Part shown: positions 33,380 to 42,958 of the stretch, in pieces | How the letters are laid out: each line of letters opens with the position of its first letter | Position numbering within the stretch: the stretch's first letter is position 1 | Origin: IDS-8 sp040902105 | GTDB taxonomy: Bacteria > Pseudomonadota > Gammaproteobacteria > Steroidobacterales > Woeseiaceae | Length of the DNA: 64,000 nt | Direction of reading: 5' to 3' | Assembly: GCA_040902105.1 (NCBI GenBank) | Contig: JBBDXW010000074.1 | Span: 62,001-126,000, forward strand | Notes under the pieces: model-generated | Told to the model about the DNA's origin: nothing | Seen by the model: the letters and a program-made list of their open reading frames with translations, nothing else | Databases searched by the model: none | Program-made: the position numbers and the translations under genes

Positions 33380-35617
33380 ATGCATTATCGAACAGCCGGA
33401 AGCCGTTGTGTTGCCTTTCTGGCAGCGGGCGTTCTATGCATGTCGAGCGCCGCTGCTCAGGAAACCGGCGATCAGGATGGAAGCGCTGAACGTCCGCGAA
33501 TCGGCCTGGTGCTCGGCGGCGGCGGCGCGCGCGGTGCGGCGCACATCGGGGTGCTGCGCGAACTCGAACGACTGCGCGTGCCGGTCGATGCCATTGCCGG
33601 CACCAGTATGGGCGCAATCATCGGCGGCCTGTACGCCGCCGGCATGACACCGCAGGAGCTCGAGGAACTGATCGCGGACCTGAACTGGGCAGAGGTGTTT
33701 CAGGACGCGCCCGCGCGCAAGGACCTGTCCTATCGCCGCAAGCAGGACGACGTTGACTTTCCGGTCGATTTCGAACTGGGGCTCAACCGCGGCCGCTTGC
33801 AGTTGCCAAAGGGCCTTATCCAGGGTCAGCAGCTGAGTCCGTTACTGCGCGAGCTGACGCTCGATGTTGCGCACATCAGCGATTTCGATGAGCTGCCGAC
33901 ACCGTTCCGTGCCGTCGCATCCGACATCGAAACGGGAGAATCCGTGGTTCTGTCGGAGGGCGACCTTACCCTGGCGATTCGGGCCAGCATGTCCGCGCCC
34001 GGTATCTTCGCGCCGGTGATCGTTGACGGTCGAATGCTCGTCGACGGCGGCCTGGTCGGAAATCTTCCGATAGAGACGATTAAGGAAATGGGTGTCGACG
34101 TCGTAATTGCCGTCGACGTCGAGTTCCCGTTGTACTCCCGCGAGGAACTCGATTCTGCCGTCGGCATCACCTCGCAGGTACTGACCATACTTATTAATAA
34201 GGAGACACAGCGGCAGATCGAGGAGCTCGACGAGGACGATATCCTGATACGCCCGCAGCTGGGAAATTTCGGATCGGCCAATTTTGCGCAGATAACGGAA
34301 GCGGTGGAGCCGGGTGCGGAGGCGGCTTTGAACCAGATTGCCAAACTGCGGGAACTCTCCGTTGACGAAGGCGCCTATCAACGGTACCAGGCACATCGCA
34401 GTTCGCCCCGAGACCAGAGCTTCGAGCTGGATTTCGTGCGGTTGCATGACGAGGGACCGCTTTCTGATGGCGTGCTGCAGTCGCGGCTGGAGACCAGGGC
34501 TGGAGAAACCATCAGCGCCCCAACGCTTGCTGACGACGTGGCGCGACTCTACGGCCTTGATCTTTACGAGCACGTCGGCTATCGCCTGCTTCGTGAAGAC
34601 GATCAGGTGGGTGTCGTGTTTGAAACCGTGCCGAAAAGCTGGGGCCCGAACCTGGTGCAGTTCGGCCTGTCGCTCGAAGACGACTTTGAAGGATCTACCG
34701 CGTTCAACGTGGCGGGCAGGGTGACGCGCCCCGGCGTCAATTCGCTTGCAGCGGAATGGCGCACGGATCTGCAGATCGGTACCGAACCGTACCTGGCATC
34801 GGAGTTTTACCAGCCCCTCAGTTTCGACTCGCGCTATTTCGTCGCGCCGCGGCTCCGGCTCGAACAGACGAATCTCAATGCATTTGCCGAAGACCTGACC
34901 GTTGCGCGTTACAGGGTAGGCGAAGGAGAGATTGCGCTGGACCTCGGCCGCGAACTCGATCGCTGGGGGGAAGTGAGGATTGGCGCGTTTCGCGGCATGG
35001 GAAATGCACGCGTCGTCGTCGGAGAACCGACCATTCCGAACATCGATTTCCAGACTGGCGGCGTGTTCGCGAGCTTCGGCGTCGACACTCTGGACGATGC
35101 GCAAATTCCCCTCAACGGGCTGCTGATCGATGCGAGTTACACCATGTCACGGCCCGCCTTCGGCGCCGACAGCAGCTTCGACAGCGTGGAAACCACGGTC
35201 ACGAGAGTCTGGACGAGCGGCCGCCACACGATTCAGCTTGGCCTCGATTTCAGCACCACGATCCAGTCCGACAATCTCATCCAGAACTTTTTCCCGCTTG
35301 GAGGATTTTTGCGCTTGTCGGGACTCGAACGCGGACAGATCAGCGGTCCGCACGCGGGGTTGACGCGCGCCGTTTATTTCCGGCGTTCGGGCGAGACGGG
35401 CGGGGGCGTGTTCGACGTCCCCTTGTATCTCGGCGCATCGCTGGAAGCAGGCAACGTGTGGCAGACCCGATCGGAAATATCGCTCAATTCGCTGATTATC
35501 AACGGCAGCCTGTTCCTGGGCCTGGACACCTATTTCGGCCCGCTTTTCCTGGCGGCCGGCCTGGCCGAGGGCGGCCAGTCGAGCTTCTACCTGTTCCTCG
35601 GCACGCCGCCGCGATAA
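33380..35617 (+). CDS. PlpD-like patatin phospholipase with outer-membrane barrel
   Basis: The 745-residue protein has a signal peptide, then a patatin domain: oxyanion GGGGARG, nucleophile elbow GTSMG and the catalytic Asp in VDGGLVGNLP. A POTRA-like segment (about 360-440) and a C-terminal beta-barrel region with alternating aromatic strands and a terminal SFYLFLGTPPR follow. This order matches type Vd secreted phospholipases such as Pseudomonas PlpD. The ATG at 33380 follows GGGGAGA. It is divergent from icd over 111 bp. Confidence 0.92.
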   Translation: MHYRTAGSRCVAFLAAGVLCMSSAAAQETGDQDGSAERPRIGLVLGGGGARGAAHIGVLRELERLRVPVDAIAGTSMGAIIGGLYAAGMTPQELEELIADLNWAEVFQDAPARKDLSYRRKQDDVDFPVDFELGLNRGRLQLPKGLIQGQQLSPLLRELTLDVAHISDFDELPTPFRAVASDIETGESVVLSEGDLTLAIRASMSAPGIFAPVIVDGRMLVDGGLVGNLPIETIKEMGVDVVIAVDVEFPLYSREELDSAVGITSQVLTILINKETQRQIEELDEDDILIRPQLGNFGSANFAQITEAVEPGAEAALNQIAKLRELSVDEGAYQRYQAHRSSPRDQSFELDFVRLHDEGPLSDGVLQSRLETRAGETISAPTLADDVARLYGLDLYEHVGYRLLREDDQVGVVFETVPKSWGPNLVQFGLSLEDDFEGSTAFNVAGRVTRPGVNSLAAEWRTDLQIGTEPYLASEFYQPLSFDSRYFVAPRLRLEQTNLNAFAEDLTVARYRVGEGEIALDLGRELDRWGEVRIGAFRGMGNARVVVGEPTIPNIDFQTGGVFASFGVDTLDDAQIPLNGLLIDASYTMSRPAFGADSSFDSVETTVTRVWTSGRHTIQLGLDFSTTIQSDNLIQNFFPLGGFLRLSGLERGQISGPHAGLTRAVYFRRSGETGGGVFDVPLYLGASLEAGNVWQTRSEISLNSLIINGSLFLGLDTYFGPLFLAAGLAEGGQSSFYLFLGTPPR

Positions 35618-35639
35618 GCGTCGGCAGAACGGAAACCGG

Positions 35640-35903
35640 TCAACGCACCAGCTTTTCCAGAATCTGCGTCGGCGTGTCCGTCTTGCGATAGTAGCCGTGG
35701 CGGATTGCCATCTGGTGGAACGCTGCATCGCGGCCGTCTGCGGTTGCATACCAGTGGAATTTCTCCCAGTTCGACCCGAGCAGGCGTGTAAACGTGTCGC
35801 CCGGCGGCAGGGTCACGCGAATGCCAAAGCGCTTTTCGCCATCAGCCAGTTCAGGCTGCACCAGATTGTGTCGATGAACATATTCCACGGTTACGACGTC
35901 CAT
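35640..35903 (-). CDS. Small conserved-looking protein of unknown function
   Basis: The 87-residue protein starts at ATG 35901-35903. It has aromatic and charged residues (SNWEKFHWYATADGRD, FHQMAIRHGYY) and no signal or membrane span. I do not recognise the family. It is 62 bp downstream of the WaaP-like kinase gene in the same direction, so the two probably share a transcript. Codon use looks like that of a real gene. Confidence 0.55.
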   Translation of the reverse strand: MDVVTVEYVHRHNLVQPELADGEKRFGIRVTLPPGDTFTRLLGSNWEKFHWYATADGRDAAFHQMAIRHGYYRKTDTPTQILEKLVR

Positions 35904-35965
35904 TGAAGCTTGCAAGTCGCGAGTATATCGCCGAAGGTCTTGCCGGTGACCGAATCGCCCCATTT

Positions 35966-36589
35966 TCAGCGGTCGCCCGCGCCTTCGCGGTCGGCCCATC
36001 CGAGTATGCGGCGAGTGACCATGAGATAGACCGGCTTACCCGTTGTCATCCAGATCCGCGAAATGAGCGCAGGACTGGACAGGATCCGTTTTTCGCGCTG
36101 CGTGAGAAACGCCGCGCAATAGGTTCGCTTGTGTTTCAGCAGGTGACGCAGGTCTTCCCTCGCGAGATGTCGAAACAGCCGGCCGCGTCCGGGAGCGTGC
36201 AACGCAAGCTGGAAATCGACGATCGCCGGTTCTCCCGCGGGCGTCACGAGCCAGTTCGGTTCCTTCGCCAGGTCGTTGTGGGCGATACCATGGCGGTGCA
36301 ACCGCCGCAGCAGCCGCGCGGCGGCCCGGAAATAACGAATCTCTTCCGGCCGCGAGTGCTGCAGGGGTGCGCCGTCGAGCCAGCTCCGGCAAAGTGTGTC
36401 GCGGTCGCGGCAGAGCAGCCGGGGCACGCCCGGCACGCCGTCGAGGACGGCAAGTGCCGATGCTTCCCGGGACATGAGGCGGCGGGCGATCCAGCGCGCC
36501 CACCAGCGGCTGCCGCGGACGTCGCGCGTAACGACTCGACGGTTGCCCAGAGTATCGAGCGATACCTGACCAAATATGTCTTTTTTCAA
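35966..36589 (-). CDS. WaaP/RIO-like small-molecule or protein kinase
   Basis: The protein of about 207 residues has a compact kinase fold: the catalytic loop is HRHGIAHNDLAKEPNW, with HND in place of HRD, and the metal-binding motif is VDFQLA. This combination is seen in lipopolysaccharide Kdo/heptose kinases and RIO-like kinases. The N-lobe Lys and Gly-rich loop are not obvious. The frame could extend to a TTG at 36691, but that leaves only 26 bp to the divergent AAA-WD40 gene. The TTG at 36589 gives a family-like MKKDIFGQ start and room for promoters. Confidence 0.75.
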   Translation of the reverse strand: MKKDIFGQVSLDTLGNRRVVTRDVRGSRWWARWIARRLMSREASALAVLDGVPGVPRLLCRDRDTLCRSWLDGAPLQHSRPEEIRYFRAAARLLRRLHRHGIAHNDLAKEPNWLVTPAGEPAIVDFQLALHAPGRGRLFRHLAREDLRHLLKHKRTYCAAFLTQREKRILSSPALISRIWMTTGKPVYLMVTRRILGWADREGAGDR

Positions 36590-36717
36590 TAACTTGGAAT
36601 TTGCAGCTTGCAATCCGGCCGGCCACGCGTCTGAATGTTCGGACTGCCCGCTGGCAGTCGGGTCCCGAGTCGCTGAGAATATATCAACCAATGCATCGAT
36701 AATTGGAAGACGGTCAT

Positions 36718-39700
36718 TTGATCACCGACAACCCTGAAACGTATGCGCCGGACAGCGGCGATTCGACCGGTGAATACTTCACGACCGCAACGCCGCTGCA
36801 CGCGGTCCGTCCCGGGTATATACGCCGCCCTGCCGACGAGACCTTGTACGAGGACCTGAGCGCCGGAAAGCACGCACACATCATTGCGCCGAATCGAACC
36901 GGCAAGTCGAGTCTCATCGCCGCGACGTCCGCGCGGTTGCAGAATAACGGTTACAAGGTCGCGGTCCTGGACCTGGCCCAGATCGGCGAACGCGACGGCG
37001 GTTCCGATGCCGGCCGCTGGTATTACAGCATCGCGTATCGACTGCTGCGGCAGCTGCGCCTCAAGATCGACTTGCAGGACTGGTGGCAGGACAAGTCCAT
37101 TCTCAGCAACCGGCAGCGGCTCGTTGAGTTCTATAGCGAAGTCATTCTGCAGCATATTCCGGAACCGGTGGTCGTTTTCGTCGACGAGATTCAATGCGTT
37201 GCCGACCGGCTGCTGTCCGGGCATCTTCTCGCCAGTATTCGGGCCGCATACAACTCCCGTGTCACAGAACCGGACTTCGTCCGTCTCAGTTTTGTACTGG
37301 CCGGCGAGTGCGATCCCCTTGGCCTTTTTCCCGATTCGTCGGCGTCGCCTTTCGCTGTTTCTCAGGAGATCTGGCTGGGGGATTTTTCACGCGACGATCT
37401 CGATACTTTTGCCCCCGAGCTCAATCTGGCGTCATGCGATGCCGCGATCGCGCTGGACCGGATTTACTACTGGACGAGCGGGCACCCGTATCTGACGCAA
37501 AAGCTGGCTCGCGCAGTCGCGCGCGAACGAATTTCCGGAAATATCAAGGAACACGTCGACCGCATCGCGTGGCACCGGCTGGCAGGACGGGCGGCGCTGC
37601 ACAGCGAGCCGCACATGAGTCACATCCACAAGCGGATCGTCAACGACAAGAAAAATGGCGAAGCACTATTGAATTTGTATGGCCGGCTTCGCAAGGGCAT
37701 CGAGGTACTGTTCGATCCGGAGTCGCGGCACCAACGCACGTTGCTCTCGATCGGCCTTGTGATTGCCGATGAAGGCGGCCGCCTCAAGGTGCGCAACCGG
37801 CTCTACCGGGCCGTGTTTACGGCGCGCTGGGCAAACGAGAACCTGCCGCTGCACTGGCGCGGGCCGGCAATCGTCATCGCGATATTACTGGCGGCTACTG
37901 CGATTCCTTTCGCGTATACGCAGTTGTTGCCGAAGCCTTATGTGCGGGTCATGTCGTCACCTTCTGCCGACCTTGAATCGGTCTACCGCGCCTACGTCAA
38001 TCTTGGTTCATTTCCCGGGCATGCCGATTCCGCCGAGCGCCTGTTCAAGAACCAGCTCGAGGTACGCGCCCGGCAAACCGGCGAGGTCGAGTTGATGCAT
38101 GAAATCGACGGTTACGCGCGACGCCTGCCGGATTCGGCGGCGTTTGCGGATGGTTTGCTGGCGAATTTCTGGGACAACCGCGCGAGCAGCGCCTTGCAGG
38201 CCGAACAAAGGGACGAAGCGCTGCTGTCCGCTCTCGAAGCACTGGTGGTGTCAAGCCCGGTCCGCCGCCGCCGGGCCGCGTCCCTGCTGGGCGACGACTA
38301 TCCGCTGCTCGTTGGCACGATCCCGGCGCAGGACGCCGATCGCGTGATGTTCGATCCGGACAGCCTGATCGCGACCTTTGCGGACGGTGCATTCATTCGC
38401 CAGTGGTCACTGATCGACAATTCGCTGCGCGAGCGGCAGCCGTGGACAATCTCCGCGCTCGAAGTCGCGCCTCTCGTGCGCCGGATCGTCGTCGATCGCA
38501 CGGGGCAGGTGTCGCGCATCAGCCTGTCCGTCAAGGTAGCGCATTCCAGGCTGGACGACATGCGACTGAAGCTGATCGCGCCGTCCGGCCGTGCGGCCGA
38601 ACTGGCATTCGACAGGCAATCGTCGCCGGACGAGGTCATCCGGTTCGATCAGCGTCAGATCGCGGCACTGCTGGGTGAGCCGCTCGGCGGCACCTGGACG
38701 CTGAGCCTCCGGGACGAGGCAACCGGCGTGGCCGGTCACCTGGCCGGCTGGGAATTGAGCCTCAATTCGGAGGTTGTCGCCGAAGACTTCGATCGCGGGC
38801 TCGATATTCCGGAGCCTGTCGCACGGGCCTCGGACAATATCTGGTTCAGTCCCGACGGTAAGTACGCGATATCGCGTGCGATGCAAAGCGACAGCGCGCG
38901 GCTCTGGGATCTGACCAACGCGCAACCGGCACGAACGATCGCCGTACCGGCGCACGAACAGGTACTTGGCTTGAGCAACGATGCCGAATTCCTGATCACG
39001 ACGGCGCAGAACTCGGTTCACCTTTGGCGCACGTCGACCGGTCGCCGGCACACTGCGCTCGATGTCGGCACGACCAGTTCGAACATCGTGCTGAGCGGCG
39101 ATGGTGAACATGTCCTGGTACAACACCGCGGCGATCTCAACACGCGATTTGAACTCTGGTCGCTCGCAAGCGGCAAAATCCTTGCACGGCTGAACGTTGC
39201 CGGGGCGCCGCCGCTGGTCGCGATCGATGCAAGCGGCAATCACCTCGCGGTCGCTGACTACGACCGCGCCGTCAGGATATGGCACCTGCAGGACAGCCAG
39301 TTGCTTGCGCAGATCGGTCTCGACGCGGAGCCGAGCGAAATCAGCCTGTCCGCGAACGGTAACGCACTCGGCGTCGTCTACGGCGGTTCCGGTTTTTCCG
39401 TGTGGCGGACGGATTCACCGGGCAATCCGATTGTGACGGAACGCGGCGCCGGTGAGTGGCGCCTTGCATTCTCGCCGTCAGGCGAGAAGGTGCTTGCCGG
39501 TAACAACCGCCAGGGTTTCCAGGTCTATCGCAGTGCTGACGGCGCCTTGTCCGGGGCGCCGCTTGGTGCCGACCTCGCGCGCGGCCCGGCGAAGCTGCTT
39601 GCGTTCAGCCACGACGAGAGTCTGGTCGTAACGGGCGACCCGCGTGGCGAAACCCGCATCTGGCGGGCGCCGGTCGCGCCCGTCGTCGCAGCGCACGATG

Positions 39701-40776
39701 CGGAAAACGCTGCACCCGCCGGCCATCAACTGTGGCGCCGGTCGGGGGATGCAATAAGCGCGCTGGGTCCGAGCGGCGAGCGCCTGGCCATTGGCGATAC
39801 CTCCGGCCATGTTCATATACTGCATGTCGACGCGAGCGCCGAGGAACTCGCGGAAGCGGGCGACGAGCTGAATTTTCTGGGGCACCGCAGTGCCGTTGCC
39901 GGAATTACCTTCAGTAAGGACGGCTCGCACGTTGCGAGCGCAGGTTCCGCGGGCATCGTTCGGATCTGGGACACCTTGACCGGCTTGCCGCGCCCTTTTC
40001 ATGGCGGCGGGTCGGCACGCGGCGTCGATCAAATGAAATTTTCGCCGACCGGCAGCCGACTTGCGGTACTGAGCGGGCATCGCGCCTGGATCATGAACGT
40101 GAACAACGGCGAAGTGTTGGCGGACGTCGAGCTTGGCGAGTTGCATGCGGGCCTTGCGTTTGCCGACGACGACCGGCTCTATCTCGGCGGTGAAAGCGGC
40201 ACGCTGCGGACGCTCGCGACGGATCGCATCGGCAACTGGAATCTGCGCAATGTATGGGTTGGGTCTGCACCGTTGCGGAATCTCGAGATTTCGCCGCAGA
40301 AAAAAATACTCGTCATCGTAGATGCAACCGCCAGAGCCCAGTTGCTGGATCTCGGCAGCGGCAGGATCGGTGCGTCGCACATGCAGTTACCGGACGCCGT
40401 CAACGACATTGTCTTCAGTCCCAATGAAACCCGCGTGCTGTTCCGCACGGCCCGCTGGATTCATCGCGCGAGCGTTTCGCCGGCCGGCATCACCTGGCTG
40501 GATGCGGTGCGCACGCCGAAAGTCATGGCGGGTTCGCAAATGGTGATCGAGCCCGTGACGCCATTGCCCGGGCCGGTGGAGGCTCGTTGGCCCGGCGACC
40601 CTCTCGGGAATCGAGTCATGCTGCTGACCCGCGATGCCGGTTTTGCGGAAGTCGCGGTGCTCGATTTCACGCACGAAACCGGTGCGACGTTGTTCGGCAG
40701 CCGCGAACAGTTGCTCGCGGAATGGCGCAGGAAACTCGGTCTCGATCCGCCGTCGTTGCAAACGGCGGCGCAGTAA
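36718..40776 (+). CDS. AAA-like ATPase / TM / P-domain / WD40 fusion protein
   Basis: The 1352-residue protein has an N-terminal AAA_35-like ATPase: Walker A APNRTGKSS at 57-65 and Walker B VVVFVDEIQ at 151-159. A membrane span lies at about 383-403. The C-terminal 900 residues, predicted periplasmic, carry WD40 repeats with endings such as RLWDL, RIWHL and RIWDT. Between the first blade (about 540-575) and the rest lies a P/Homo B domain (about 585-683; GTWTLSLRDEATG, then GHLAGWELSLN). P domains normally accompany secreted subtilases or metalloproteases, but no protease domain is present. TTG 36718 is favoured by GGAAG 8 nt upstream; TTG 36703 is the longest start. Confidence 0.87.
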   Translation: MITDNPETYAPDSGDSTGEYFTTATPLHAVRPGYIRRPADETLYEDLSAGKHAHIIAPNRTGKSSLIAATSARLQNNGYKVAVLDLAQIGERDGGSDAGRWYYSIAYRLLRQLRLKIDLQDWWQDKSILSNRQRLVEFYSEVILQHIPEPVVVFVDEIQCVADRLLSGHLLASIRAAYNSRVTEPDFVRLSFVLAGECDPLGLFPDSSASPFAVSQEIWLGDFSRDDLDTFAPELNLASCDAAIALDRIYYWTSGHPYLTQKLARAVARERISGNIKEHVDRIAWHRLAGRAALHSEPHMSHIHKRIVNDKKNGEALLNLYGRLRKGIEVLFDPESRHQRTLLSIGLVIADEGGRLKVRNRLYRAVFTARWANENLPLHWRGPAIVIAILLAATAIPFAYTQLLPKPYVRVMSSPSADLESVYRAYVNLGSFPGHADSAERLFKNQLEVRARQTGEVELMHEIDGYARRLPDSAAFADGLLANFWDNRASSALQAEQRDEALLSALEALVVSSPVRRRRAASLLGDDYPLLVGTIPAQDADRVMFDPDSLIATFADGAFIRQWSLIDNSLRERQPWTISALEVAPLVRRIVVDRTGQVSRISLSVKVAHSRLDDMRLKLIAPSGRAAELAFDRQSSPDEVIRFDQRQIAALLGEPLGGTWTLSLRDEATGVAGHLAGWELSLNSEVVAEDFDRGLDIPEPVARASDNIWFSPDGKYAISRAMQSDSARLWDLTNAQPARTIAVPAHEQVLGLSNDAEFLITTAQNSVHLWRTSTGRRHTALDVGTTSSNIVLSGDGEHVLVQHRGDLNTRFELWSLASGKILARLNVAGAPPLVAIDASGNHLAVADYDRAVRIWHLQDSQLLAQIGLDAEPSEISLSANGNALGVVYGGSGFSVWRTDSPGNPIVTERGAGEWRLAFSPSGEKVLAGNNRQGFQVYRSADGALSGAPLGADLARGPAKLLAFSHDESLVVTGDPRGETRIWRAPVAPVVAAHDAENAAPAGHQLWRRSGDAISALGPSGERLAIGDTSGHVHILHVDASAEELAEAGDELNFLGHRSAVAGITFSKDGSHVASAGSAGIVRIWDTLTGLPRPFHGGGSARGVDQMKFSPTGSRLAVLSGHRAWIMNVNNGEVLADVELGELHAGLAFADDDRLYLGGESGTLRTLATDRIGNWNLRNVWVGSAPLRNLEISPQKKILVIVDATARAQLLDLGSGRIGASHMQLPDAVNDIVFSPNETRVLFRTARWIHRASVSPAGITWLDAVRTPKVMAGSQMVIEPVTPLPGPVEARWPGDPLGNRVMLLTRDAGFAEVAVLDFTHETGATLFGSREQLLAEWRRKLGLDPPSLQTAAQ

Positions 40777-40805
40777 TCGGTCAGGTTCGAGTTGCCAGGG
40801 ATCCG

Positions 40806-40902
40806 CTGTAGGAGCCCGCCATTGCGGGCGACCTGCTTCGGCATTCGGCGACGGNNNNNNNNNNGCGACGGCGGTGGTCGCCCGCAATGGGGGCTCCTAC
40901 AG
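40806..40902. repeat. REP-like palindrome, family A, interrupted by gap
   Basis: The left arm CTGTAGGAGCCCGCCATTGC and the right arm ending in GGGCTCCTACAG match the element at 4483-4557. The centre contains a run of N. The element follows the AAA-WD40 gene by 30 bp and precedes the stop of the convergent MFS gene. Confidence 0.8.
40855..40864. other. Assembly gap (10 N)
   Basis: Ten consecutive N bases lie within the palindrome. The fixed length and repeat location suggest a scaffolding join of unknown real size. Confidence 0.97.
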
Positions 40903-40933
40903 CGCTCGAATCCAGGCCTTGTGCTGAGGCTCC

Positions 40934-42817
40934 CTAGCGGTTGTCGCCGCGCAACGTACGTACCAGCAATTCGAGGCCCCCGGCCGAGGCCTCCTGCGGC
41001 AGGACCGGATCGCCGACGCGAAGGTTTACCCGGCTGAACAGGCGGCCGGGTATGCGCCGCAGCGAGTCTTTGCTTCGGTAACTGAACCAGCTTCCCCAGA
41101 GTCCGCCGACAGCCATCGGGATAACGGGAACAGGGCGGCGCTGGATGATTCTCTCGATGCCCGGCCTGAATCGATGGATTTCGCCGTCCCGCGTGATTGC
41201 ACCTTCCGGGAAAAGGCAAACGATGTTGCCGGTCTCGAGTTCGGCATCGATCCTGTCGAACGCCTCCTCCAGCAATGCTTCGTTTTCCTTGGACGAGGCA
41301 ATCGGTATCGCTTTCGCCGTGTTGAACAGGAATTTCAACACCGGTATCTCGAAAATCCTGTAATACATTACGAAACGAACGGGCCGGCGTATCGTGCCGC
41401 CAACCACCAGTGCATCGGCGAAGCTCACGTGGTTGCAAACCAGTACGGCCGGTCCTTCGTGCGGAATGTTCTCCAGGCCGGTTGCGCGAATGCGATAGAG
41501 CGTATTGATCAGAATCCAGGTGAGAAACCGGATCAGGAATTCCGGAAGCAGGGTATAGATGTACATTGCTACGAGCGCATTCAGAACGGCAAGAACAAGG
41601 AAAAACTGCGGAATGGAAACACCGAAATGCAGCAGGGAGATCGCCAGCACCGCGGCCGCAACCATGAACAGCGCATTCAGGATATTGTTCGCTGCGATAA
41701 TGCGGGAGAGGTGCTGCCGTTCGGCGCGCTCCTGGATCATTGCGTAGAGGGGCACGCTGTACAAGCCGCCGAAAGCGCCGAGCAACGCAAGGTCCGCCAG
41801 CACCCGCCAGCTGCCGGGCCTGACCAGGAATTCCCCGACCGAGTGCAGCATTGCAGCATTCGCCGCGGGCTGGGCGAAGTAGAGATCGATCGCAAAGACG
41901 CTGAGGCCGATCGAGCCGAACGGTACCAGGCCGAGCTCGATGCGATGCCCCGACAGCTTCTCGCACAGGAGTGATCCGGCGCCCACACCCACGGCGAACG
42001 CAACCAGCAGCACTGTCGTTATCTCTTCGCTGCCGCCAAGGACGCCGAGCGTGTATGCCGGGACCTGGAACGTGAGCGCGGAGCCGAAGAACCAGAACCA
42101 CGAAATACCGAGAATCGACAGGAACACGCTGCGCCTTTCACGTGCAAAGCCGACGATACGCCAGGTTTCGGTCCATGCGTTCCAGTTGATTTTCAACCCG
42201 GGATCGACCGCACGCGTCAGCGGAATGGCGCGGCTGGCAACGTAACCGGCTACGGCGACCGCGACGAGGCACATGGAAAGTATGGCGTGATGGCCCTGGT
42301 CGATCGCAACGGCTACGCCGCCGGCGATCAATCCCAGGATGATGGCCATGTAGGTACCGGATTCGACCAGGGCGTTACCGCCTGTCAGCTCGCTGGTATC
42401 GAGGTGCTGCGGCAGATACGCATACTTGACCGGGCCGAACAGGGTCGACTGGAAGCCCATCAGGAACAGCACGATCAGCAAGGTCGAATAGCTCTCGGCG
42501 ACGAATGCGAATGCCGCCAGCAGCATCAGCACTATTTCGAGCAACTTGACGCGGCGAATCAGCAGCGATTTTTCATACTTGTCCGCGAGTTGGCCCGCCG
42601 TCGCTGAAAACAGGAAAAACGGCAGTATGAACAATGCGCCGGCAACATTGGCCAGCATCCCAGCGTCGATGCCGGCGACTCGCACGCCCTGGAAGGTAAT
42701 CAGTATTACGAGGCCATTGCGAAAAATGTTGTCGTTGAATGCCCCGAGAAACTGCGTAACAAAAAACGGGGCGAAGCGGCTTTGGCGAAGAAGCGAAAAC
42801 TGGTTGGTCTCTGACAC
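40934..42817 (-). CDS. MFS transporter-acyltransferase fusion (LplT/PlsC-like)
   Basis: The 627-residue protein starts MSETNQFSLLRQSRFAPFFVTQFLGAFNDN, typical of LplT-type lysophospholipid transporters, with about 12 membrane spans to residue 410. A PlsC-type acyltransferase domain follows, with the NHVSFAD box and the FPEGAIT substrate motif. The Aas-type AMP-binding acyl-ACP synthetase domain that often forms a third part is missing. It should flip and re-acylate lysophospholipids at the inner membrane. GTG at 42817 is preferred because it restores the family N-terminus; TTG 42838 is the longer option. Confidence 0.9.
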   Translation of the reverse strand: MSETNQFSLLRQSRFAPFFVTQFLGAFNDNIFRNGLVILITFQGVRVAGIDAGMLANVAGALFILPFFLFSATAGQLADKYEKSLLIRRVKLLEIVLMLLAAFAFVAESYSTLLIVLFLMGFQSTLFGPVKYAYLPQHLDTSELTGGNALVESGTYMAIILGLIAGGVAVAIDQGHHAILSMCLVAVAVAGYVASRAIPLTRAVDPGLKINWNAWTETWRIVGFARERRSVFLSILGISWFWFFGSALTFQVPAYTLGVLGGSEEITTVLLVAFAVGVGAGSLLCEKLSGHRIELGLVPFGSIGLSVFAIDLYFAQPAANAAMLHSVGEFLVRPGSWRVLADLALLGAFGGLYSVPLYAMIQERAERQHLSRIIAANNILNALFMVAAAVLAISLLHFGVSIPQFFLVLAVLNALVAMYIYTLLPEFLIRFLTWILINTLYRIRATGLENIPHEGPAVLVCNHVSFADALVVGGTIRRPVRFVMYYRIFEIPVLKFLFNTAKAIPIASSKENEALLEEAFDRIDAELETGNIVCLFPEGAITRDGEIHRFRPGIERIIQRRPVPVIPMAVGGLWGSWFSYRSKDSLRRIPGRLFSRVNLRVGDPVLPQEASAGGLELLVRTLRGDNR

Positions 42818-42958
42818 GCGCGCAGTATCCCGGGACAACGCAAGGCCGCGTCACTATAGCATCGGGGCCTGGTTTTTATTCGTCATTGGTAACGCCGCAC
42901 CGTACCCAACCGCGGTGCATTATTCATGAACGAATGGCGCTTACTTGAGGTCAAGCCT

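Noticed and set aside
40461..42101. Minus-strand open frame of 546 codons spanning the N-run
   Set aside because: It is out of frame with the MFS-acyltransferase gene, reads through the gap, and shows no family similarity.
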